This document shows positions 43,867 to 53,000 of a stretch of 64,000 nucleotides of DNA, one piece after another. The translations under genes and the position numbers were made by a program. Source of the stretch: Cerasicoccus maritimus. GTDB taxonomy: Bacteria > Verrucomicrobiota > Verrucomicrobiia > Opitutales > Cerasicoccaceae. Position 1 is the stretch's first letter, and the number at the start of each line of letters is the position of its first letter. Location of the stretch: NCBI GenBank assembly GCA_031296935.1, contig JAVDPD010000003.1, forward strand, positions 1 to 64,000, read 5' to 3'. The notes beneath the pieces were generated by a model, which was given only the letters and a program-made list of their open reading frames with translations, was not told the origin of the DNA and made no database searches.

Positions 43867-46200
43867 ATGCGGATCTACCCGGGAGAGCGACGCGTCACAC
43901 TGAGCGCGCGCGAGCTGGCGGAATTCCGGCTGGGGCCGGAGTCCGGGCGTGGCTTTTCCGGGCAATGGCGCACCGCGCTCGGTACGGCCTGGCACCGCGA
44001 CATGGAAACCCACACCCGCGCCGCCGATCCCAATGCCCGCTTCGAGGTAACCATCGCTGGCATCCTCCGCCGCAACAACTGGACCATCGAGGTCAACGGC
44101 CGCATTGATCAGGTCCTCGAAAAAGACAACTTCACGCTCCTGCGCGAGGTTAAGACGACGAGCCGCCCGCTGCCGATGGCCGAGGAAGACCTCGCCAACG
44201 CCTACCCGGAATACCGCCGCCAGATCGCCGTCTATTGCCTGCTCGCGGGGCTCAATGGCGACTTCCCCAAAGCCGTGCGCGGCGAGCTCTTGTTCGTGTC
44301 GATCGACGACGGCATCACGCAGACCCTGCCGATGCGCGACACGCCAGAAGCTATTCTGGAAACGCAGCTCGCGCGCATTACGATGTTTTGCGAAGAGCAA
44401 AGCAAGCGCCGCGAGCGTTTGGCACCGTCGGAGTTCAAGCCGGCGTTTAAAGAATTTCGCCCCGAGCAAAAGCTGATCCGCCGTGAGCTGGAGGAGTCGG
44501 TGACGCTGTCACCCGTCCGCCTGCTCGAAGCGCCCACCGGCTTTGGCAAGACAGGCATCTCGCTGCAACACGCGCTCGAGCGCATGCGCGACGGCACCTG
44601 CGACCGCATCATTTACCTGACCGGCAAGAGCACGGGCCAGCACCAGGCGGTGCGCCAGATAAAGGCGATGATCCCGACCAACGGCGACCTGCGCTACTTC
44701 CAGCTCCGCAACAAGCGCGAGCACATCATCCAGACGCCGCGTCACGATTGCACGCGCGCGGAGTCGTGCCTCGAAGGTGTGGAGGAGGCCTGGGACGCGG
44801 CGGGGATCAACCCGGCGGGCTTGTTCGACGAGGGCAAAATAAACGTCGACGACTTCCGCCAGCTCGGTGCGTTGACCGGCGTTTGTCCGTTTGAAATCGC
44901 CAAGGCCTGCCTGCCGTTTGCCGAAGCGTGGGTCTGCGACTACAACTACATTTTCTCGCCGCGGCATCGTGGGATGTTTCAGGGCGTAATGGGCTTCGAC
45001 CCGTCGCAAACGCTGCTCATCATCGACGAAGCGCACAACTTGCCAACGCGTGTCGCCGATAATTTTTCCTTCGCCGACACCGCCGCTGAAGCCGAGGCGC
45101 TCGCCGCTGAACTGCGTGGTTCGGGCCAGCCGTTCAAGCTCGTGAAAGCGGCCGACGACTGGGCGGAGTTCCTCGTGACGCTCAAAGAAAAAGAAGAGCA
45201 CCCGGCGACCGTCGAATACGAGGCGCTCGATCTGCTGACACACCTCAACGACGCCATCCAGCAAACGCGGATCGAGGCCGAGCTACTGAGCCCGTCCGCG
45301 CGCGAGCACTTGTTTTCTTTTCCGGGGTGGCGCGAGTTTTTGGCGGACGACCGTTTCCCGCGCTTGTTCTGGTCGCCGCGTGGAGGCTCACTGCGGGTGG
45401 CTTGCCTCGATGCGGCGCCGCACTTGGCGCAGGTGCTCGGTGAGTATGGCGGCGCGGTGCTGATGTCCGCGACGCTGAGTCCGGAGAAATCCTTTGCCGC
45501 GAGGCTGGGGCTCAACGTGCCGTTGTTGCGCGCGGGCGCTCCGTGGCGGGAGGGCGCGTATCGCGTGGCCGTGGATGCGCGCGTCGACACGCGTTACCGC
45601 ACGCGGGCGAATCACTACGTGCAAACCGCAGAGACGATTCAGCTGCTCACGCAGCAGACGACGGCTCCGGTCGCGGTGTTTTTCCCGAGCTACCATTACG
45701 CGGAGACGATCAAGGCTTACTTGGGCGAACTCGACTCGCTGTTGCGCGTGGCCATGCAGCCGCGCTCGGTCGACTTGAATGGCCAGCTAAGCTTTGTGGA
45801 AGAAAGTTTGCTGACGGCGCACGTGCTGTTCTTTGTGCTGGGGAGCAGCTTCAGTGAAAGCATCGACCACCTGGGCGGGCGCATCAGCGACGCAATGGTC
45901 GTCGGGCCCGCGTTGCCGGAAGTCAACCCGGTGCAGAAGGCAAAGCTGCGGCAATACGATCATCTTGGCCGCGAAGGCGCGTTCCGCGAAGTGTATCAGC
46001 TGCCCGCGATGACGAAGATTAACCAAGCCCTCGGCCGCTTGGTCCGCGCCCCCGGCCAAAGCACGCGCGTGATCCTGCATTGTCGTCGCTTTGCAGAGCA
46101 AAGTTACCAGGACTTACTCGCGCCGGAGTATACGCCGGAGACAGAGCTACACAGCTTTAACGAGCTGGTCGGCTGGTTGGCGGAAACTGTGGTTGGTTGA
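43867..46200 (+). CDS. PD-(D/E)XK nuclease fused to XPD/DinG-like Fe-S helicase
   Basis: A 777-residue protein (783 from the ATG at 43849). Counting from 43849, the N-terminal 215 residues form a RecB/Cas4-like nuclease with His49, Asp87 ('GRIDQVL'), Glu100-x-Lys102 ('REVKTT') and the Q-xxx-Y helix ('RRQIAVYC'). The helicase part has a P-loop 'EAPTGFGKTG' near 228, DEAH ('LLIIDEAHN') near 392, 'LMSATLSPEKS' and 'QALGRLVRAPGQ' (motif VI). Cysteines in 'HDCTRAESCLEG' and 'VCPFEIAKACLPF' are placed like the 4Fe-4S ligands of XPD/DinG. It would unwind DNA 5'-3' and cut it, which fits repair or defence. It is monocistronic. Confidence 0.88.
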   Translation: MRIYPGERRVTLSARELAEFRLGPESGRGFSGQWRTALGTAWHRDMETHTRAADPNARFEVTIAGILRRNNWTIEVNGRIDQVLEKDNFTLLREVKTTSRPLPMAEEDLANAYPEYRRQIAVYCLLAGLNGDFPKAVRGELLFVSIDDGITQTLPMRDTPEAILETQLARITMFCEEQSKRRERLAPSEFKPAFKEFRPEQKLIRRELEESVTLSPVRLLEAPTGFGKTGISLQHALERMRDGTCDRIIYLTGKSTGQHQAVRQIKAMIPTNGDLRYFQLRNKREHIIQTPRHDCTRAESCLEGVEEAWDAAGINPAGLFDEGKINVDDFRQLGALTGVCPFEIAKACLPFAEAWVCDYNYIFSPRHRGMFQGVMGFDPSQTLLIIDEAHNLPTRVADNFSFADTAAEAEALAAELRGSGQPFKLVKAADDWAEFLVTLKEKEEHPATVEYEALDLLTHLNDAIQQTRIEAELLSPSAREHLFSFPGWREFLADDRFPRLFWSPRGGSLRVACLDAAPHLAQVLGEYGGAVLMSATLSPEKSFAARLGLNVPLLRAGAPWREGAYRVAVDARVDTRYRTRANHYVQTAETIQLLTQQTTAPVAVFFPSYHYAETIKAYLGELDSLLRVAMQPRSVDLNGQLSFVEESLLTAHVLFFVLGSSFSESIDHLGGRISDAMVVGPALPEVNPVQKAKLRQYDHLGREGAFREVYQLPAMTKINQALGRLVRAPGQSTRVILHCRRFAEQSYQDLLAPEYTPETELHSFNELVGWLAETVVG

Positions 46201-46287
46201 GCGCGGCAGGGGTGGGGTCAAAGTCGAGACCGAGCACGCCTAGTCTTGCTTATTTAAACAGTGCTTCCTGAAAAAAATTCAAGTTGT

Positions 46288-46303
46288 CTACATGTTATCC
46301 CTA
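46288..46303 (-). repeat. 16-bp recurrent motif, copy D (14/16)
   Basis: Reads TAGGGATAACATGTAG on the minus strand, two changes from the other three copies. It lies in the convergent gap between the helicase gene and the KAS gene. Confidence 0.5.
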
Positions 46304-46391
46304 GTGTGCTTCAGATAAGGCGCAAGGCTATCGGCCAATTTGACGGAATGGCCCGGAGGGCTACCCTCGTTGTCATCAGTGTCCGGTGTCC

Positions 46392-47678
46392 TTATCCGGC
46401 GAACTTCTTGTAGGCGATGACCGCGCGCGCGCCGCCGAAGCCCATCGCGGACTTCAGGTGCCCCTTGTGGGTGAGCGGTGTGGTTTCCTTGGAAAGCTCG
46501 ATACCCAGCTCGGGGTCCGGGGTTTCAAACTGCGGGTTGCCGGGCAGATAGTCGCCGTTCATGCTCAGGATGCCGCCGATGATTTCCAGCACGGAGCTGG
46601 CGCCGCCGGAGTGTCCGAGGAAGCCCTTGAGCGCCATGATGGATGGCATCTTGTCGCCGAAGAATTCACGCATCGCGCGGGTCTCGGTCAGGTCGTTGTA
46701 CTTCGTGCCGGTGCCGTGGGCGTTGTAAACGTCGATGTCGTCCACGGTGGCGCCGCCCATTTCGAGGGCGTTCTTAAAGGAATCCGCAAGCTGGCCGCCA
46801 CTGGTGTCCGGCGAGGTGAAGTTCACGCCGGGTGCCTTGTCGGCGTCGAAGACGTCGTGGCGTTCGTCGAAGCCGATGATTTCGGCAATGATGTTCGCGC
46901 CGCGGGCAATGGCGTCGCTCTTGCGCTCAAGGACGACGACGCCGGCGCCTTCAGCCGGGCCAAAGCCGTTGCGATCTGCGTCGAACGGGCGGGAAACGCC
47001 AACCGGGCTCAGGGCGCGGGCGGCGAGGAAGCTGGCCGAGACAAAGTCTGTCACCGAGGCTTCGGTGCCGCCGGCCAGGACCATCTTCGGGCCGCCGGGG
47101 CGGTTGAGCTGGAGCATGTCGCAGGCGCGAATGATCGAGGTGAGCGACGAAGCGCAGGCGGTGTTGACCGTGTAGGGCGAGCCCTTGAGGTTGAAATACG
47201 TGCTGATGACGGACGCCGAGGCGCTGGTCATATACATCGGGACGGCGAAGGGGGAGACCTTTTTGCCGGCGTCGAAGTCGTCCTGCAGGCGGTCGTAGCT
47301 TTCCACGCCGTTGAGGGCGATGCCCATGACGACGGCGCAGTTGGTCAGCTCTTCGTCGGTAAAGTTGTCTTCTTCGTCGAGGAGGCCGGCGTCTTTGGCG
47401 GCTAGCTTGGCGGCGACGAGGGCCAGCGAGGACATCTTGTCCAGGCGCTTGGGGCGCACGGCGCCGCGATATTTAGCGGTGGGGGGGAAGGATAGGTAGT
47501 CCTCAGGCTCGAAGTCGCCGATAACAGCGCCATTGACCAAGGGATATTTCTCGTTCGTGCTGCGATCAGAGATATCCTTGTAGCCGTGCTTGCATTGGCG
47601 CAAACTTTCGTCCATAGCTACATTTCCAACCCCAATTGGGGAGACTGCTCCCATACCGGTAATAACGATCGAATCCAT
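46392..47678 (-). CDS. beta-ketoacyl-ACP synthase II-like (KAS/FabF family)
   Basis: A 428-residue condensing enzyme with the complete Cys-His-His triad: Cys175 ('VNTACASSL'), His321 ('NAHGTGT') and His356 ('FLGHSGG'). It elongates acyl chains bound to acyl carrier protein. The start 'MDSIVITGMGAVSPIG' is the standard KAS N-terminus, so ATG at 47678 is well supported. That ATG overlaps, head to head, the ATG of the hotdog dehydratase gene on the other strand (shared CATG). Pairing with a FabA/FabZ-like enzyme suggests a dedicated fatty-acid or secondary-lipid pathway rather than only the main FAS II cycle. No ACP gene is adjacent. Confidence 0.92.
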   Translation of the reverse strand: MDSIVITGMGAVSPIGVGNVAMDESLRQCKHGYKDISDRSTNEKYPLVNGAVIGDFEPEDYLSFPPTAKYRGAVRPKRLDKMSSLALVAAKLAAKDAGLLDEEDNFTDEELTNCAVVMGIALNGVESYDRLQDDFDAGKKVSPFAVPMYMTSASASVISTYFNLKGSPYTVNTACASSLTSIIRACDMLQLNRPGGPKMVLAGGTEASVTDFVSASFLAARALSPVGVSRPFDADRNGFGPAEGAGVVVLERKSDAIARGANIIAEIIGFDERHDVFDADKAPGVNFTSPDTSGGQLADSFKNALEMGGATVDDIDVYNAHGTGTKYNDLTETRAMREFFGDKMPSIMALKGFLGHSGGASSVLEIIGGILSMNGDYLPGNPQFETPDPELGIELSKETTPLTHKGHLKSAMGFGGARAVIAYKKFAG

Positions 47679-48237
47679 GATAAAAGTTTTTAATAGTGAG
47701 GCTGCGTTTGATTACGCAATCGAAAAAGAAGAATCTCTCGAAGAGGCGCAGATCCGCCAGTGCGAGACGGGGGATCTTTATGGGCCGGAGTTTGGCAAGT
47801 TGCCGAACGGTCAGTTTCTGTTAATCAGTCGCGCTCACTTCAAGAAGTTTCAAAAGAATGAGGGAGGTATCTACGGGCATGCAAGGGCAGAGTTTGACTT
47901 TACTGAGGATACTTGGTTCTTCAAAAACCACTTTCATGGCGACCCGGTGATGCCTGGGACCCTACAGATTGAAGCGATTCTCCAACTGGCTGGCCTGTAT
48001 TTGGCTTGGGCGGGGATTGCTGGCGTGGGCCGTGCCCGTGAAGTTGGCCGCACCGTTTTCTACGACGAGGTTCGCCCGGACACTGGCTCGAAGTTCTGCT
48101 TCGACATGACTGTCACCAAAATCCAAGGCCGTGGCAAGCTGACCTACCTCGTGGGCCGTGCCGTGGGTTACAAGGACAATGGTGACCGCGCCATGGCCAT
48201 GGACGGCATTAAGCTGATCAAGGCCATCCGCGACTAA
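47677..48237 (+). CDS. FabA/FabZ-like beta-hydroxyacyl-ACP dehydratase (hotdog fold)
   Basis: A 186-residue hotdog-fold dehydratase with catalytic His85 in 'NHFHGDPVMPGTLQIEA' and Glu99, a FabZ-type acid in a FabA-like context ('GDPVMPG'). It removes water from 3-hydroxyacyl-ACP. It is longer than FabZ (about 150) because of a 55-residue N-terminal helical part. The ATG at 47677 sits on the same CATG as the start of the divergent KAS gene. If both starts are right there is no intergenic DNA, so at least one promoter lies inside the opposing gene. The Aat-like gene follows after six bases and is probably co-transcribed. Confidence 0.85.
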   Translation: MIKVFNSEAAFDYAIEKEESLEEAQIRQCETGDLYGPEFGKLPNGQFLLISRAHFKKFQKNEGGIYGHARAEFDFTEDTWFFKNHFHGDPVMPGTLQIEAILQLAGLYLAWAGIAGVGRAREVGRTVFYDEVRPDTGSKFCFDMTVTKIQGRGKLTYLVGRAVGYKDNGDRAMAMDGIKLIKAIRD

Positions 48238-48243
48238 GCTTAG

Positions 48244-49062
48244 TTGCGGCGCGGCTACCAACGCGTGCAACAAATCTATCAAATCCTGCCGGAGTATTTG
48301 GATGCCCGCATCCTGAATACGGCGATTTACCCGAAGCTGGAACTCGAATCTTTCTGGACGAATGACTGGTCGCCCGGTTTTTTTGCGCGTTTGGCGCAGG
48401 CGGGCTTTCTCACGATCAGCTGCCCGCTGCGGATGGGGCCAACGATCCTCGTCGCTCAGCTCCACCCAACGTATTCTGTGCTCAGTTGGCCGGACTTGCA
48501 CATCGACCGCAAGGTCGCGCGGCTCGTCCGGAGGGGAGAACTGGCGGCGCAGGGCGTGCATTTGCGCATCACCGCCAACCCGCACCGCGTATGCTTTGGC
48601 ATCCGCCGGGCCTATGGCAATCAGGCCTGGCTGACGCCGCGTTTCGCCCAGATGATGGCCGAGCTGGCCACCGGGCGTTACGCCGACTGCCGTGGGGTGG
48701 CGGTGGAGCTGTGGCGTGACGGCGATGCTCAGCCCATCGGCGGGGAGATTGGCTACCTTTGTGGTGCGGTTTACACCAGCCTCACCGGCTACCTCGACCG
48801 CTCGGCCCCCAATGTGCACAATTTGGGCAAGGTTCAACTCGCCGCGCTGGGCATTGTTTTGGAACGATGTGGCTACCGTTTTTGGAACCTTGGGCAATCC
48901 ATCCAGCAATATAAGAAGGACCTTGGCGCCAAGGTGACGCCGCGTATGGAATTCCTGCCCCGTTGGTTGCCCGCTACGCGTCAACGCCCGGCGCTGGACT
49001 TATCGGCCTTGCTAGGGCAGCGGCTGAGCTGCCAAACTTTGCTGGCTGAGAAGACTGCCTAG
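48244..49062 (+). CDS. Aat-like (leucyl/phenylalanyl-tRNA-protein transferase family) acyltransferase
   Basis: A 272-residue protein with the Aat/GNAT-fold pattern: a 'FFARLAQAGFLTIS' region corresponding to 'AYRRGIFPW' of Aat, then 'VAVELWRDGDAQPIGGEIG', 'SLTGYLDRSAPNVHNLGKVQ' and 'ALGIVLERCGYRFWNLGQ'. Classical Aat adds Leu or Phe to N-terminal Lys/Arg for N-degron decay. This divergent version lacks the GGLYG core in its usual form, and the lipid-synthesis neighbours leave room for another aminoacyl- or acyl-transfer role. Start is TTG at 48244; a GTG at 48265 is an alternative. Confident of the superfamily only. Confidence 0.6.
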   Translation: MRRGYQRVQQIYQILPEYLDARILNTAIYPKLELESFWTNDWSPGFFARLAQAGFLTISCPLRMGPTILVAQLHPTYSVLSWPDLHIDRKVARLVRRGELAAQGVHLRITANPHRVCFGIRRAYGNQAWLTPRFAQMMAELATGRYADCRGVAVELWRDGDAQPIGGEIGYLCGAVYTSLTGYLDRSAPNVHNLGKVQLAALGIVLERCGYRFWNLGQSIQQYKKDLGAKVTPRMEFLPRWLPATRQRPALDLSALLGQRLSCQTLLAEKTA

Positions 49063-49160
49063 CGGCCTGTCGGCTTTAATCGCTTCATTTAAAGTTGTGT
49101 CTGTCGAGGAGTTGGTCGCTGCGTGGTCTATGGGTGACTTTTGGGCGTGATACGGTGATT

Positions 49161-49186
49161 TCGCTCTCTGCGCCCTCCGCGGTTAA
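49161..49186. repeat. half copy of the 'AACCGC-GAG' palindromic repeat
   Basis: CTCTCTGCGCCCTCCGCGGTTAA, written here in pieces as CTCTCTGCGCC and CTCCGCGGTTAA, matches the right arm of the elements at 49801-50027 and 57322-57537. No left arm is present. Confidence 0.6.
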
Positions 49187-49216
49187 AGACGAACACGTCA
49201 CACTGGCGCAGGCGCA

Positions 49217-49732
49217 CTACAGCGCCGCCTGCCACATGGCGACTTCGCCCGGGATGCCGAATTCCGCCAATGCATTTTCTATCTCTGATATACTCGGCTC
49301 GACCACATCGTGCTTGGGATCGTTGGGGTAATCCGGCGCCACCGCGCGGACGACTGCCCACGCGGCCCAGGCGCGCCATTTCTTTTGATCGGCGCGCTCG
49401 CCGCGCACGCGGTCGGCCAAGTGCTGATAATGCACGCGCGGGTTGCCGATGAAGGTGTCGTCCGGGTTATTCGCCACCAGCCAGCCAATGGCGCGGTAGG
49501 GCAGGGGCCATTGCGCGAGCTCGGCTTCTTCGCCCTGCAGATTGGCATAGAGCCCGCGGTCGACTGCCAGCAGTGCGCGGGCGCTGAGTTGCTGCCGCCA
49601 GAGGAATTGCCCGTAGGTCAGCGCGGTTTGATAAAACTCGCCGCCCTCGTTGCCACGCCACTGCGCCAGGTGACGCCACGTCATGTGTTCGGTGGGCGTG
49701 GGCAGGTGTGGGCAGTCGCGGGCGGATTCCAT
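49217..49732 (-). CDS. hypothetical protein
   Basis: A 171-residue soluble protein (183 if the ATG at 49768 is used). It is rich in Trp, Ala and Arg ('HMTWRHLAQWRGNEGGEFY', 'QKKWRAWAAWAVVRAVAP') with helical character. It contains no motif I can name, no signal peptide and no membrane segment. Codon use matches neighbouring genes and the frame is clean, so it is probably real. It lies between two repeat elements, with no operon partner. Confidence 0.55.
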   Translation of the reverse strand: MESARDCPHLPTPTEHMTWRHLAQWRGNEGGEFYQTALTYGQFLWRQQLSARALLAVDRGLYANLQGEEAELAQWPLPYRAIGWLVANNPDDTFIGNPRVHYQHLADRVRGERADQKKWRAWAAWAVVRAVAPDYPNDPKHDVVEPSISEIENALAEFGIPGEVAMWQAAL

Positions 49733-49800
49733 GACGCGGACCTTGGCGCCGTTCACGCACCCGGGCAAGGCTGGAGGGATGCGTGAGCGAGGCGTGTTCG

Positions 49801-50027
49801 TTTTTTAACCGCAGAGAACGCAGAGGGCGCGGAGAGCACGGAGCCAGCGAGGGGATTTTGTTTACAGGAAGATCGGGAAGAACGGGAAGCGTGGATAGGC
49901 GTATTCATTTTCACGCCAAGAGCCGAAGACCCAAAGATTTTAGCGGAGGAGTATTTCTTCGAGAACTCCCTCTTTTAAACTCCCTCCCCGGTCTCTGCGC
50001 TCTCCGCGTTCTCTGCGGTTTAAAAAA
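49801..50027. repeat. palindromic interspersed repeat, copy 1
   Basis: About 227 bases bounded by inverted arms: TTAACCGCAGAGAACGCAG at the left and its near-complement ending CTCTGCGGTTTAA at the right. The interior contains the modules TTTACAGGAAGATCGGGAAG and CAAGAGCCGAAGACC. Copy 2 (57322-57537) has the first module in inverted orientation. No coding frame is credible here. Confidence 0.8.
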
Positions 50028-50053
50028 CGAACTCGTCCTACCGACCACGCCCG

Positions 50054-53000
50054 CTACGCGTGCTCAGCCTCGGCATCCGCATCGTCTTTGCCCCAGAGCC
50101 ATTTCCAGATCCAGATCATCGCGTGCTTGAAGTCTTCCAAAATCAAATACGTCGCGGGCACCAGCAGCAGCGTGATGAACGTGGCAAACAGCACGCCAAA
50201 GCTTAGCGAGATCGCCATGGGGATCAGGAACTGCGCTTGCAGACTTTTCTCGAACAGAATCGGCATCAGCCCGCAGAAGGTGGTGAGCGAGGTCAGCAGA
50301 ATCGGGCGGAAACGCGCGGCCCCGCTTTCCCAAACGGCGGTGAGCAAGTCCACGCCCTGCTTGCGCTGTTGGTTGATGTAGTCCACGAGCACCAGGCTGT
50401 CATTCACGACCACGCCCGATAGCGCGATGATGCCAAAGATCGACAGCTGGCTGATCGGGTGTCCCATGAACACGTGGCCCAAAAATGCGCCCACCAAACC
50501 GAACGGAATGACAAACATCACGATCAGTGGTTGCAGGTAGCTTTTGAACGGAATCGCGAGCAGCGCATAGATCACAAACATGACCATGACCGTGCTGCTG
50601 AGCATGCTCGAATTACTTTCGCGGACTTCCTCGTCCTCGCCGCGGAAGATGAAGTTCACGCCTTCATAGCGTTCCTGCAGGACAGGGATGACTTTCGTGC
50701 GGAGCGTGTTTTTGACTGACTCCAGGTCGATGTTGTCTTTGTCGGCGTCGGCCAAAACGTTGACGATGCGCTGGCGGTTGTCGCGGGTAATGGCCGCGTA
50801 GCCGAGGCCCACTTCTGCATCGGCCACTTCGCTAAACGGCACTTCGCGCCCGTCGGCGGTGCGGATGCGCATGCGCTCCAGGTTGCCGATGGACTCACGC
50901 TCCTCGCGCGGGTAGCGGACCATCACGCGGATGTCGTCGCGGCCGCGCTGCACGCGCTGGGCTTCGTCGCCAAAGAACGCCGCGCGCACCTGGTTGCCGA
51001 GCTCCAGCTGGCTCAGGCCGAGGGCTTCGGCGCTGGGCTTGATGTTGAGCTGAATTTCCTTTTGGCCGTCGGCGAGGTTGTCGCGAATGTCGAACACGCC
51101 ATTAAAATTTCGCAGCGCATCTTTGAGCTCGTTGGCGACCAAGCGAAGCTCGCCCAGGTCATTGCCGGTTAGTTGAATGTCAATAGGCTCGCCCTGACCG
51201 CCAGCTGCGGTGGCTTCGAAAGTCATGGCTTTAACACCGGGCACCTGGCCCAGGGCATCGCGCCAGCGGTTGGCCAGCAGCACGGCGGAGTCTTCATCGT
51301 TGCGCAGCTCGGACTTGCGCAGCTCGACGACGACTTGCCCTTGGTGGCTTTGCACTTCCATGGACCCAGCGCCCATGGGGCCGCCGCCAAAGGCCTGAAT
51401 GCCGAGCACGGATTGAATTTTATCCACCGGGTTCGGGCGGCCCGCCGCCTTACTTTCGGCGATGACTTCATCCAACGCGCCGTTGATGCGGTCGATTGCT
51501 TTTTGGGTGACGCTGGCGGGCGTGCCATCCGGGTAGGCGAACACCACGCCGATGTAGTCGCTGGGCACGGCGGGGAATGGCACAAACTTAATCCAGCCGC
51601 CAATCACGAGTGAAAGCGTCAGCCCGAGGATGCCCACAAAGCCCGTCAGCGTGACGTAGCGGTAGTTCAGCGCCCAGGCCAGCTGCGGGCGGTAAACTTT
51701 GTCGATCAGGCGTTCGAGCCCGTCGGAAATTTTGCGCTGCAGGCGTTGGAATGCGTTGATTTTTTCGCGCTTGCGCTCGCCCACCTTGCACAGCGAGAGG
51801 TGGTAGGGCAGGATGAGCTTGGACTCGATCAGCGAGAAGAGCAGCGTCGGGATGACGATCATTGGAATGGCCTTCAGGAATTTGCCCTGGAAGCCCGGGA
51901 TCATCAGCATCGGAATGAACGCCACCGCAGTCGTCAGCACGGCGAAGGTTACTGGCGTGGCGACGGCCTTCGTGCCGCGGATGGAGGACGCTACGCCCGG
52001 GCCACTGCGTTGGAATTCCGTGAAGACGCTCTCGCCGACGACGATGGCGTCGTCCACCACAATGCCGAGCACGAGGATGAAGCCGAAGAGCGAAATCAAA
52101 TTCACCGACACATCGATCCACGGCATGGCCAGGAAGGTGCCGAGGAAGGAAATCGGAATGCCCAGCGTGACCCAAATTGCGAGCGACGGGCGCAGGAAAA
52201 GCGTCAGCACACACAGCACGAGGATGAGGCCGATGATGCCGTTTTCGATGAGCATATTGAGGCGGCCCCAGAGATAAAATGAGGTGTCGCGCCATGTGCT
52301 GATCGTGATGCCCGGCGGCAAGTCGTTTTGCTTTTCGATCACGTAGGCGGCCACTTTGTCGGATATGCCCAGCGGGTTTTGTTGGCCGACTTCAAAAACC
52401 ACGAGGTCCACGCCGCGCTTACCGTCGGTCATCATCACGAGCGGTTCATCGGTGAAGCCGTCGTTGATGTTGGCCACTTCGCCAAGGGTGATGCGGGAGC
52501 CGTCTTCGCGCGTAATGAGCACGATGTCGGCAAACTGTTGGCGGTCGTAAGCCTGGCCTTTCGTGCGGACGAGGATCTCGCCGCCGTCGCTCTTAATCGA
52601 GCCGCCCGGCAAGTCGATGGACGTCGTTTGCACGGCTTGGGAAACGTCGTTAAACGTCAGCCCGTGGCGGCGCAGCGCGTCTTCGCTGACCTCGATGCTG
52701 ATCTCGTAATCGCGCACGCCAATGATGTCCACCTGGCTGATCGAGGAATTGCTGACGATGAATTGCTGAAACGCGGCCCATAAATTAAAGTCATTCAGCT
52801 CGCGTTTGACGCGCTCCATACGCGTGCCGCCGTAGGCGATGGGCAGCGCCAGCAAGTCTTCGCGGACTTCTTCGGCAAGGCGCTTGAGGGTCTTCTCGTC
52901 GGTGTCGCCGGCGAGGGAAATCGCCATGACTTCGCGGCGGATCAGGTCTTCCTGAATGATCGGGCGCTCGGAATCCGGCGGGAAGGTGTTGATGGCGTCA

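Noticed and set aside
46288..46303. Homing-endonuclease (I-SceI-like) site in motif copy D (TAGGGATAACA).
   Set aside because: Only the first 11 bases agree, and the other three copies of the motif differ at one of these positions; coincidence.
46386..47405. A long plus-strand frame opposite the KAS gene.
   Set aside because: Gly/Ala/Val-rich antisense shadow of a clear beta-ketoacyl synthase.
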